Assembly (NCBI GenBank): GCA_023435265.1
Contig: JAEYRZ010000138.1
Location: forward strand, 1-39,501
Direction of reading: 5' to 3'
Source of the DNA: Pseudomonadota bacterium
GTDB taxonomy: Bacteria; Desulfobacterota; Desulfobacteria; Desulfobacterales; Desulfosarcinaceae
DNA: 39,501 nucleotides
Position 1 is the first letter of the stretch; the number at the start of each line of letters is the position of its first letter. The notes under the pieces were generated by a model. It was not told where the DNA came from. It worked only from the letters and a program-made list of their open reading frames with translations, and searched no databases. Shown here in pieces: positions 8,449-16,260 of this stretch. A program made the translations under genes and the position numbers.

Positions 8449-9813
8449 TCAGGAAATCATGTTTTTGATGCCTTCGATCAGGCGCTGCTCATCGGCATCT
8501 TCGCTAAACACATCCAGCCGCAGAAGCTTCGGCTGCTGCTCCAGAAGGCCGGACTTCTTGACGTACTTCTCGACTTCGGTCGACGATCCGGCCGAATGCT
8601 GGGCGACCGTGATGCCGACGCGGTTGGCGTACTGAAGCATCATCTTGAGCTGGGGTATCGATTCGCGCCCTTCGGTATCCCAATCATCGCCGTCGGTGCC
8701 GTGAAAAATATAAATGTTATAGTCCTGCACGAGATTTTCATTCCTGACGATATCGTTGACCAGTTTATAGGCCGCCGAAACCTGCGTCCCACCGGCGACT
8801 TTCGAGTTGTAGTAGGTGTAGAAATCCGGGACCTCCTTGGCGGTGGTGTCGTGCAGGACAAAGCGCGATTCGACCTGATTGGCATACTGATAGGTCAGCC
8901 AGCTGTAAATGAGGACGTGCTGGGCGACGATCAGCTCGGTGGTCTTGCCGGCCATCGAACCGGAGTAATCGCGCACGAAGAAGACCACGGCCTGGGATTC
9001 AAAATCCTTTTCGCGGCTCAGGACGCGGTAGACCATGTCCTGGGGGGAAATGATAAACTGCGTTGGATCGATCGCATTGACGTCCGGCAGATTGCCCAGA
9101 TGAATGTTGGTCTCGACGATCTTGCGCAGGGTCGCCTTTTTGTCCAGCAGCTGGCCATAGCCCCGGTTGCGGTCGGTCATGTCGTAGGTGTAGCGGGTCA
9201 GCGAACGTTTTTTGCCCTTGTCCTTGAGGTTGGGCAGTTCGAACTGTTCGGTCAGGATGCGGCCCAGGTCGTAGGCCGAGGATTCGAGCTCGTGCTGCTC
9301 GCCTTCACCCTGCCCGGGGCCGGCGCCGCTGCCCTCCTGCGAAGGCCGGACCGGCTGTTCGCCGATGACTTCGCCCTCTTCGCCTTCGCCCGAACCGCCT
9401 TCAGACTGCTGTTCCTCCTGTTCGGAGAAGGAGGGATCGTGGATGAACTTCTCTTCCACAGTGGTCGGCACGACCACGACCTTGTCCTTGCCGCCCCGGC
9501 CGGGCTTGACCATGCGGCCGACGCGGATCTTACGCGGAAAACCGTCCTGCTCGCGCAGCTTATCCTTGGCCAGCAGTTCATCGATGGTCCGCACGCGGCT
9601 GCTGTAAGTCCCGCGCGCCGGCGAAGCGGCCTGAAGGGCCAGCATGTCGTGAAAGGAATAGAGACCGGGCGCCCTCGGGGGGGCATCGATCCGCATGCGC
9701 GCCCCGGCCGGCGTCTCATCGGCCCGGATTTCGGATAGAATCCGGGCCTCCAGCTCCGGCGGCAGCCCGCGTTTTTTCAACTCCCGATATATTTCCCACA
9801 GTTCGGAACTCAT
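8449..9813 (-). CDS. yeaH: YeaH/UPF0229 (DUF444) VWA-type protein
   Basis: A 454-aa protein of the DUF444 family. The N-terminal third is basic and low-complexity, with a Glu/Gly/Ser/Gln-rich stretch around residues 125-165. The C-terminal half is a von Willebrand A-like domain with a MIDAS-type D-Y-S-G-S motif after VVFFVR, a GGTQ loop and a late FHGTDGDDW acidic segment. It is the usual partner gene of prkA/yeaG and is linked in Enterobacteria to the nitrogen and stress response. The start at 9813 has AAAGG about ten bases upstream. It follows the first prkA gene by 30 bases. Confidence 0.93.
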   Translation of the reverse strand: MSSELWEIYRELKKRGLPPELEARILSEIRADETPAGARMRIDAPPRAPGLYSFHDMLALQAASPARGTYSSRVRTIDELLAKDKLREQDGFPRKIRVGRMVKPGRGGKDKVVVVPTTVEEKFIHDPSFSEQEEQQSEGGSGEGEEGEVIGEQPVRPSQEGSGAGPGQGEGEQHELESSAYDLGRILTEQFELPNLKDKGKKRSLTRYTYDMTDRNRGYGQLLDKKATLRKIVETNIHLGNLPDVNAIDPTQFIISPQDMVYRVLSREKDFESQAVVFFVRDYSGSMAGKTTELIVAQHVLIYSWLTYQYANQVESRFVLHDTTAKEVPDFYTYYNSKVAGGTQVSAAYKLVNDIVRNENLVQDYNIYIFHGTDGDDWDTEGRESIPQLKMMLQYANRVGITVAQHSAGSSTEVEKYVKKSGLLEQQPKLLRLDVFSEDADEQRLIEGIKNMIS

Positions 9814-9843
9814 CGTCGATGACCTTTTCTCTCCGGCCGCGAA

Positions 9844-11928
9844 TCAGTTTTCGTCTTCCTGGGTGCAGAAGTATTCAATCGTCTTCTGGGCGCAGGTGCG
9901 ACAATAACCGAGCTTGTTGAGCATGGTGTCCACCATGCGGTCGTACAGTTTCTGGTTCTCTTCATTGGTGCGGTTGGCCAGAGCGCCGATCAGGCTTCCG
10001 GCTCCGGCGATGTCCGATTTCAGGCGCACGTCGGTGACTGCTTTGACCAGCTCCAGATTGTCCATGAAATTGTAATTGGCATCCACGGAGATTTTCTGGC
10101 CGTAAATCTTGCGGATCGACGTGCGGAACGTATCGCGCTGCTCCTCGGTCTTGAGCCCCAGGCGCTCCTCCACGCTCTTGATATAGCGCTCGTCGATTTT
10201 GAGCGCCCGCAGCTCGCCGGTCTGCGGATCCTTGTACTTCCACATCTTATCCGGGCCCAGGTTCTCGGCATCGATGCCGATGATCATGTTCACATAGTTC
10301 ATCACATCCTTGCGGATCGCCAGGGGTTCGTCCATGTAGGCGTTGAACATTTCGGTCATGATGCGTTCGCGGTACAGGCCTTTGGCGATTTTGAGGTCCT
10401 CCAGGTACTTGGCGCGGTCGTTGGCATCCGGGACGTAATCGAGCACGATGCGCTCCAGGGCCACATAGATGTCGTAGGCGAACATGCACTGGCCTTCGTT
10501 GGTTTCGGAGCTTTCGGTCAGCAACTGGACGGCGCGGCCCAGGTTGCGCTGGCCCAGTCCCTTCTGGCCGAAACGCTTGGTGATGTCCGGCTCCTGGTTG
10601 AGCGTGTCGATCACCTCGGCCAGGGTCTTGATGCTCTTCTCCCCGGCCACTTCGCCCGCCGCGAGCTTCATGGTTTCGATGGGGGTCAGTTTCTCGGAAC
10701 GCGGCAGGCGGGTCAGCACCACCGCCACCGAGGAGGAATAGTTCAGGTTCGGGTCCTGGTGCAGCGATTCGCGCATCAGGGTGGTGCGCGCCTCGTTGCC
10801 GATGGCATAGCCGGTCAGGTCGGACTGGAGCTTGTAGTTCGTATTGTGCGACACGTAGCAGATGCGGCAGCGGTCGACGATCGGCGCCTCCTCTTTTTCC
10901 GCCAGGAAGCGGTTGAATTCGGAATTGTTGCTGGTGGCGATAATCAGGGAATCGATGGGCCACTTGTAGCCGTCGATCTCGATGTTGCGGTTTTGAATCA
11001 CCCCCAGGTAGACCTGCACCAGGTCTTTTTTGTTTTTGTAGATCTCGTCCGCGAAATGGATGCCGCCGCCGGCCACGCGGGCCAGTGCGCCGCGCCGCAG
11101 GTCGAAACGGTAGGGGTTATTGGTATCGGCGATGTGCAGCAAGCGCTGAATCGATTCCTCGCCGAGCAGATCCACGGCCGACGAGGTGATCTTGTCCTTG
11201 GCCGGGTACTTGCCCGTCACCGTGCCCAGGCTTTCGGTCAACGGAACCGGAATCACTTCGACATAATCCAGCATACGGTCGAGATCGCCGTCGGCGTGCT
11301 CGCGGATGTTGTTCCAGATGTAGCCGCTGCAGGCCCCCATCGGCCGGTAGTTGGCATAGAGCGATTCGAGCTCCCGGTCGCTGAAGCCGAATTCGCGAGC
11401 CAGGTACTCCCGGGTTTCATCCGGGTCTTCGAAGAGGTTCATGGCCAGGATCATGGGATCTTCATAGGTCTGGGATTCGATCGTGCTGATGCGGCCGTAG
11501 TGGCCCATTTTGTCCATGCCGATAAACCGGAAGGTATACTTGCGGTTTCGGGGCTTGGAAAGAAACGCACGGTACTGCGCGCACAGGAAATCGACGAAAA
11601 ATGTCTTCCCGTTCCCCGGCTCCCCCACCAGCACGAAGGCCATCTCCTTGGATGAACCGTTCTCTGCCGCGTCTTTGACGTACGACACGAAGCTGTTGAC
11701 CTCGTCGTACATGCCGATGACATGCTTGCGGCCGGTGCGGAAGATGCCGAAATCGTAAGTCGTCTTCCCGTTGACCACGACTTTCTGGATATCGTTCTCC
11801 AGAATCATGCGTGCCACGCCCTGGAACGCGTTTTCGAAGCGGCGCTGATTTTCTTTGACCAGCTGGCAGTGGGTATGCAGCTGCGACTTGATCTGCGGTT
11901 GGATCTGGGTTTGCGCTTTCTTGGCCAT
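9844..11928 (-). CDS. prkA: PrkA/YeaG-type AAA+ serine protein kinase
   Basis: A 694-aa protein, first gene of the four-gene operon. Walker A GEPGNGKT lies at residues 102-109, Walker B with GGIHFADEI near 290, and a sensor-type IIATSNNSEF about 40 residues later. The C-terminal domain typical of PrkA follows. The end carries C-R-T-C and a further Cys within the last 25 residues, a possible metal site. E. coli YeaG is a stress-linked kinase acting with YeaH. A Lon-like protease activity has also been proposed for PrkA proteins. The start at 11928 is supported by the purine-rich GAGGGGGGAAA directly before ATG. A promoter-like sequence lies about 200 bases upstream. Confidence 0.93.
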   Translation of the reverse strand: MAKKAQTQIQPQIKSQLHTHCQLVKENQRRFENAFQGVARMILENDIQKVVVNGKTTYDFGIFRTGRKHVIGMYDEVNSFVSYVKDAAENGSSKEMAFVLVGEPGNGKTFFVDFLCAQYRAFLSKPRNRKYTFRFIGMDKMGHYGRISTIESQTYEDPMILAMNLFEDPDETREYLAREFGFSDRELESLYANYRPMGACSGYIWNNIREHADGDLDRMLDYVEVIPVPLTESLGTVTGKYPAKDKITSSAVDLLGEESIQRLLHIADTNNPYRFDLRRGALARVAGGGIHFADEIYKNKKDLVQVYLGVIQNRNIEIDGYKWPIDSLIIATSNNSEFNRFLAEKEEAPIVDRCRICYVSHNTNYKLQSDLTGYAIGNEARTTLMRESLHQDPNLNYSSSVAVVLTRLPRSEKLTPIETMKLAAGEVAGEKSIKTLAEVIDTLNQEPDITKRFGQKGLGQRNLGRAVQLLTESSETNEGQCMFAYDIYVALERIVLDYVPDANDRAKYLEDLKIAKGLYRERIMTEMFNAYMDEPLAIRKDVMNYVNMIIGIDAENLGPDKMWKYKDPQTGELRALKIDERYIKSVEERLGLKTEEQRDTFRTSIRKIYGQKISVDANYNFMDNLELVKAVTDVRLKSDIAGAGSLIGALANRTNEENQKLYDRMVDTMLNKLGYCRTCAQKTIEYFCTQEDEN

Positions 11929-12492
11929 TTTCCCCCCTCGTTACGAAAATGCATTGGCTGACTGGATCATCATGAACGGCACCGGGAACAAAACTCCGAA
12001 TTTGGGTCTTCGCGTGTTGATGCTAAGAGATTTAAGGCGCCCGCCGGTGGAGGAGCGGTACCGATATGAAGCTGAGGTCCTGAATTGGATCAAGCCGATC
12101 CGTCTTGCCTTGCCCATCTGAAACGCCTTTAGTATAGGCTCTAAATCTTTAATTTCAAGCCGAATTCGATCAATTTCGGTTCTCCGCAGTTCAATGAGAC
12201 CGTACGACTTTCTTCCCGCCCTGCCCGGTCTTCCGCTGGTCCGTTCGGGAATCTTCCACCCCCGCAGCTGCGCGCACTGATGCCGTTGGACCGCAGCGGT
12301 CAAGGCCAACGATGTCATTTTGAGCATGGAATCGGTCCGGTCAATTCGTTCCGGACCGAAATCGCGGGCTGCACGTGAGCGGATCTCGTCACCGGCGGAA
12401 CCACCGCCGGCAGGCGGCATCTGAAACCGGTCGCTAATGCGGTGCGTGGGAAGGCATCGGGATGAGGTCGACAGCGAAGCCGATGGGCGGGG
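11929..12492. other. Intergenic region between rnd and prkA (564 bases)
   Basis: It contains the prkA leader of about 200 bases with a promoter near 12131-12158, and a GC hairpin (eight-base stem, near 12390-12412) downstream of rnd without a T-run. An open frame of 159 codons exists on the minus strand (11941-12420), but it has no start signal and no recognisable sequence. I see no RNA gene. Confidence 0.4.
12131..12158 (-). promoter_or_regulatory. sigma70-type promoter of the prkA-yeaH-spoVR-prkA2 operon
   Basis: On the minus strand TTGAAA (12158-12153) and TATACT (12136-12131) are separated by 16 bases, with A/T-rich sequence between. The leader to the prkA ATG would be about 195 bases, long enough for post-transcriptional control. 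I saw no sigma54-type GG-N10-GC element there. Confidence 0.5.
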
Positions 12493-13662
12493 TCAGGCGT
12501 TCATCCGTTTTAAAATGTTGACGATGTGCTGCCCGAAGGCATCCACTTGCCAGCGATGAATGCCCGGCACAGCGGATAACGCATCGATGCTCTGGGGTTT
12601 GTGAATGGCGATATCCCGGACCAAAGCCTTATTGAACAACAGTGACGGATCGAGTCCCATCTTGGCGGCCGCCTGATCGCGCCATGTCCGCAAGGCTTTT
12701 ACGCGTGCCGGAACGCGTGGCGAAAGGCGCGGCGATTTGCGCCGGGGATAGCAGCTCATCTGGTCAATGGGAGCGGCCTGGGCATTTTCCACCGCCGCCA
12801 GTATCGCCGGACCGTACATCTCGATCTGGCGCGGGCTCAGGATTTGACTGCGCTCGATCTCCCTGCGGCTGCCGGGCAACGTCGTGGCGATTTTCAGTAT
12901 CGCTGCGTTGCTCATGATTTTGAACAGGGGCCGGTCCTTCTGCCGCGCCAGCCCGTCACGAAGCCGCAGCAGCGCCTCCAGAACGGTCAACTGCCGGGAG
13001 GTCATGCGGCCGGCGCCCTTGACGCGCAGGAAAAGCGGCCCCTTGCAATCTTCGTTGGGGCGCACCCGGCTCAAAAGGTCGCATTCCTCACGCACCCATT
13101 CGAGGCGTCCTTTCTGTTCGAGTTCCTTGATCAAAGCCTTGGCGATCGGAATCAAAAACATGACATCTCCGGCCGCATAGGCGATCATGTCATCCGGAAG
13201 GGGGCGCCGGGACCAGTCCTTCTTCTGATACTTCTTGTTCAGCTCGACACCGAACCGCCGGCCGACCACCGACTCCAGCCCGGTTTCCTTATCTCCGAGA
13301 TACATGCTGGCCAGCTGGGTGTCGAACAGGTTATGGATGCTGATGCCGAAATCCCGATAGAGCGACCGAACGTCGTAATCGGCGCCATGAAACACTTTGC
13401 AGCGCGTACCATCCGCGAACAGAGGCCGCAGCGCGCTCATATCGCCGACGCGCAGCGTATCGATCACCGCCGTACGGCCGTTGGCGGCCATCTGCAGCAG
13501 GCAGACCCGTTCACGGTAGTGGTACATCGAGTCGGCCTCCAGGTCCACGGCCACCATATCGCTGCACATGGCTTCGCGAACGAAGGCGGCAAGCTCGCTC
13601 TGGGAGGTGATCAACTCATAAGCCGGCGTTTCCGCCATCTCTATATTTTTCTCTTGACCCAC
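12493..13662 (-). CDS. rnd: Ribonuclease D
   Basis: A 389-aa 3'-5' exoribonuclease of the DEDD superfamily, involved in tRNA 3' maturation and RNA turnover. Exo I is D40-x-E42, Exo II has the HGADYDV motif with D97, and Exo III is Y162-x3-D166 (DEDDy type). HRDC-like helical domains follow to the end, including the C-terminal LSAVPGIHRW segment. The start used is GTG 13662 with AGGAG ten bases upstream. ATG 13638 (M-A-E-T) is a possible alternative with a weaker site. The gene is divergent from thrS across 181 bases. The length is normal for RNase D. Confidence 0.93.
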   Translation of the reverse strand: MGQEKNIEMAETPAYELITSQSELAAFVREAMCSDMVAVDLEADSMYHYRERVCLLQMAANGRTAVIDTLRVGDMSALRPLFADGTRCKVFHGADYDVRSLYRDFGISIHNLFDTQLASMYLGDKETGLESVVGRRFGVELNKKYQKKDWSRRPLPDDMIAYAAGDVMFLIPIAKALIKELEQKGRLEWVREECDLLSRVRPNEDCKGPLFLRVKGAGRMTSRQLTVLEALLRLRDGLARQKDRPLFKIMSNAAILKIATTLPGSRREIERSQILSPRQIEMYGPAILAAVENAQAAPIDQMSCYPRRKSPRLSPRVPARVKALRTWRDQAAAKMGLDPSLLFNKALVRDIAIHKPQSIDALSAVPGIHRWQVDAFGQHIVNILKRMNA

Positions 13663-13683
13663 GGGGGTATTTCTCCTACTTCA

Positions 13684-13712
13684 TTGAATTTGTCAGTATC
13701 AGCCTGTAATAA
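13684..13712 (+). promoter_or_regulatory. Putative thrS promoter
   Basis: TTGAAT (13684-13689) and TAATAA (13707-13712) have a 17-base spacer in the rnd-thrS divergent region, leaving a leader of about 125 bases. The element is moderate in quality. I could not recognise a T-box or an anticodon-like operator. Confidence 0.35.
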
Positions 13713-13843
13713 TTGAATGTTGACCTGACCGATCGCACGCCGATTGACATCCACGCGGTCCGTTGGATCTTATTACTCAAGCAATTCGTCCGCTTGAACG
13801 GCTTGTCAAGATCACCGGAGCCGATTTCGCAAAGGAAACAGTT

Positions 13844-15760
13844 ATGGTGAGTATAACACTTCCCGATGGGAGCACAAAGGAATTTGACCGGCAGCCCAGC
13901 GGCCTGGATGTGGCCCAAAGCATATCCGAGGGATTGGCCCGCAACTGCGTGGCCATGGATCTGGACGGACGGCTGGTCGACCTGGACCGGCGGATCGATT
14001 GCAACGCCAGGGTCCGGCTGATCACCACCAAGGATCCCGAGGCGCTCGAAATCATGCGCCACAGCGCCGCCCATGTAATGGCCCAGGCCGTCCTGCGCCT
14101 CTATCCGGATGCCAAGCTGACCATCGGGCCCGTTGTCGAGGAAGGATTCTATTACGATATCGACATGCAGCCCGTCTCGGAAGAGGAATTCGCCCGCATC
14201 GAAAGCGAAATGCAGAAGATCGTCAAAGAGAAGCTTCCCATCCGGCGGCGCGAAGTGTCCAAGGACGAAGCCCTTCAGTTCTATAAAGACGAACCCTACA
14301 AATTGGAAATGATCCGGGAACTGGCCGACGGGACCATCTCGTTCTACTCGCAGGGCGAATTCACGGACCTTTGCCGCGGCCCGCATGTTCCCCATACCGG
14401 CTTCGTCCGCGCCTTCAAACTGATGAAGGCTTCGGGCGCATACTGGCGCGCCGACCAGAGCAAGGCTCAGCTGCAGCGCATCTACGGCACCGCCTATTTC
14501 GACAAAAAGGAGCTGCAGCAGTACCTGAACTTCCTCGAAGAGGCGCGCAAACGCAACCACCGGCGCATCGGAACCGCCCTCGACCTGTTCAGCTTCAGGG
14601 ATGAAGCGCCCGGCATGGCGTTCATTCATCCCCGAGGGATGGTGATCTGGAACGCCCTTCTGGACTACTGGCGCGAGGAACACCGCGCCGCCGGCTACGT
14701 GGAAACCAAGACGCCGATCATGATGCAGCGCTTTCTGTGGGAACGCAGCGGGCATTGGGACAACTATCGCGAAAACATGTACGTCAGCCGGATCGACGAC
14801 AACGACTACGCCATCAAGCCCATGAACTGCCCCGGCGGGATGCTGCTGTACGGCCGCAAGCACCACTCCTACCGCGACCTGCCCGTGCGCGCGGCCGAAA
14901 TCGGCCTGGTGCACCGGCACGAGATGAGCGGCGTGCTCAACGGCATGTTCCGCGTGCGCGCCTTCCACCAGGACGATGCGCACATTTTCATGACGCCGGA
15001 GCAGATCCAGGAAGAAATTCTGGGCGTCCTGCACCTGGTGGATCGCATTTACAGCACCTTCGGCCTGGGTTTCCACCTGGAGCTCTCCACCCGGCCCAAG
15101 AAATCGATCGGCACGGACGCGCAGTGGGCGACGGCCACAGACGGACTGGTGGCCGCCCTCAAGGCCTACGGCCGGGACTACAAGGTCAATGAGGGTGACG
15201 GCGCATTCTACGGTCCCAAGATCGACGTGCACATCAAGGACGCCCTGGGGCGCACCTGGCAATGCGGCACCATCCAGCTGGACATGAACATGCCGGAACG
15301 GTTCGACCTCGTCTATACCGGCGAGGACAACAACCGCCACCGCCCGATCATGATTCACCGCGTCATCTACGGCTCGATCGAGCGCTTCTTCGGCATCCTG
15401 GTGGAACACTTCGCCGGCAAGTTCCCGCTCTGGCTGGCGCCGGTGCAGGCCGGGATTCTGCCGATCAACGACGACCTGGCCGCCTTCGCCCAGGAAGTCG
15501 CCGCCGAGCTGTCGCGCTCCGGCATCCGCTGCGAGGTGGACCGCCGCTCCGAAAGCCTGAACAAAAAAGTGCGCGAGGCCCAACTCAACCAGATCCCGCT
15601 CATCCTGACCTGCGGCGCCAGGGAGCGCGAGACCGGAACCGTCTCGGTGCGCACGCTGGACGGACGGGTGCGCCAGGGCATCGCCATGGATGAGTTCAAG
15701 CAGAAGGTGACGGCCCACAGCGCTGCCCGGCGGCTCAATCTGGATCTGTTTGATGAGTAA
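13844..15760 (+). CDS. thrS: Threonine-tRNA ligase
   Basis: A 638-aa cytosolic enzyme charging tRNA-Thr. In order: TGS domain (residues 1-60), editing SAD domain with the H73-x3-H77 motif, class II catalytic core with the zinc ligands C329 (in MNCPGG), H380 (in QDDAHIF) and H505 (in MIHRV), and the C-terminal anticodon-binding domain from about 535. The residue before QDD is His where Thr is common in bacterial homologues. ATG 13844 is chosen for AAAGGA about eight bases upstream, and because the usual M-x-x-I-x-L-P-D-G start follows. The frame is open back to 13763 but that part is not conserved. The usual infC-rpmI-rplT genes do not follow. Confidence 0.96.
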   Translation: MVSITLPDGSTKEFDRQPSGLDVAQSISEGLARNCVAMDLDGRLVDLDRRIDCNARVRLITTKDPEALEIMRHSAAHVMAQAVLRLYPDAKLTIGPVVEEGFYYDIDMQPVSEEEFARIESEMQKIVKEKLPIRRREVSKDEALQFYKDEPYKLEMIRELADGTISFYSQGEFTDLCRGPHVPHTGFVRAFKLMKASGAYWRADQSKAQLQRIYGTAYFDKKELQQYLNFLEEARKRNHRRIGTALDLFSFRDEAPGMAFIHPRGMVIWNALLDYWREEHRAAGYVETKTPIMMQRFLWERSGHWDNYRENMYVSRIDDNDYAIKPMNCPGGMLLYGRKHHSYRDLPVRAAEIGLVHRHEMSGVLNGMFRVRAFHQDDAHIFMTPEQIQEEILGVLHLVDRIYSTFGLGFHLELSTRPKKSIGTDAQWATATDGLVAALKAYGRDYKVNEGDGAFYGPKIDVHIKDALGRTWQCGTIQLDMNMPERFDLVYTGEDNNRHRPIMIHRVIYGSIERFFGILVEHFAGKFPLWLAPVQAGILPINDDLAAFAQEVAAELSRSGIRCEVDRRSESLNKKVREAQLNQIPLILTCGARERETGTVSVRTLDGRVRQGIAMDEFKQKVTAHSAARRLNLDLFDE

Positions 15761-15789
15761 TCGGCAATTGGCGGAATCAACAAATAACA

Positions 15790-15926
15790 GGCTGTTGAAA
15801 AACTTCGCCTCAAGCCGTGATGCTGCGTTGCGCGGCGTTTAAAAATGCTCACATGCTGCGTGTATGCGCAGCGATTTGAAAGCCGCGCGCCTTGCCTGAC
15901 GGCTCGATGCTCGTTTTTCAACAGCC
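15790..15926. repeat. Dispersed intergenic repeat with terminal inverted repeats, copy 1
   Basis: About 137 bases bounded by GGCTGTTGAAAAAC and the inverted GTTTTTCAACAGCC. The inside contains further short palindromes. A second copy lies inverted at 19085-19207 with only scattered differences. It has no coding capacity, and its size and ends suggest a MITE-like element moved in trans. It is the first of the structures in the 500-base thrS-fdhA gap. Confidence 0.8.
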
Positions 15927-15946
15927 GGATAGAAGCTTTAATTACT

Positions 15947-15981
15947 TCGATCCCGATAGCGATACCGACTCCGACCCCGAA
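15947..15981. repeat. GATACCGA/CCGACCCCGA simple repeat tract
   Basis: A degenerate run of GATACCGACTCCGACCCCGA type. Similar tracts, in either orientation, occur at 16152-16190, 23627-23674 and 27693-27765, always between genes. Confidence 0.55.
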
Positions 15982-16030
15982 CAGAAGCGGCTAAGGACAT
16001 ACCGGCCTAATTACGATGACGTATGGCTTC

Positions 16031-16094
16031 ACCACAGAGAACACAGAGAAAAAGATAAAAATCATCCTCTGTGACCTCCGTGCTCTCTGTGGTT
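16031..16094. repeat. CACAGAG inverted repeat, copy 1
   Basis: ACCACAGAGAACACAGAG and, after an A-rich loop, CTCTGTGACC...CTCTCTGTGGT form a long imperfect hairpin. A related element lies at 30157-30236. This sequence type is common between genes in many bacteria. Confidence 0.7.
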
Positions 16095-16130
16095 ATAAAA
16101 TGAACTGACCAGTACTACGTAACCGAATTG

Positions 16131-16190
16131 TGCCACAGAGCACTTAGTGCCCGGAGTCGCGATCGGCATCGGTATCGAACCCTATCGCCG
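16131..16190. repeat. TGCCACAGAGCACTTAG motif plus GGTATCGA tract
   Basis: The 17-base TGCCACAGAGCACTTAG (16131-16147) recurs exactly at 28038-28054. It is followed here by CCCGGAGTCG...CATCGGTATCGAAC...CGCCGG, which resembles the tract at 23627-23674. Confidence 0.6.
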
Positions 16191-16192
16191 GT

Positions 16193-16221
16193 TTGACAAA
16201 CCTGCTCGCTTTCTTTAAATA
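16193..16221 (+). promoter_or_regulatory. sigma70-type promoter of formate dehydrogenase
   Basis: TTGACA (16193-16198), a 17-base spacer and TAAATA (16216-16221) are close to consensus. The leader is about 33 bases, with TAAGGAG before the ATG at 16261. Confidence 0.65.
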
Positions 16222-16260
16222 TGGTCAACGCTTTTCCTTTTATAAGGAGCACCTGAACCC

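Noticed and set aside
11941..12420. 159-codon minus-strand frame upstream of prkA
   Set aside because: No ribosome site, no family resemblance, and it covers the predicted promoter.
13676..15718. 680-codon minus-strand frame opposite thrS
   Set aside because: Antisense shadow of a clear threonine-tRNA ligase.
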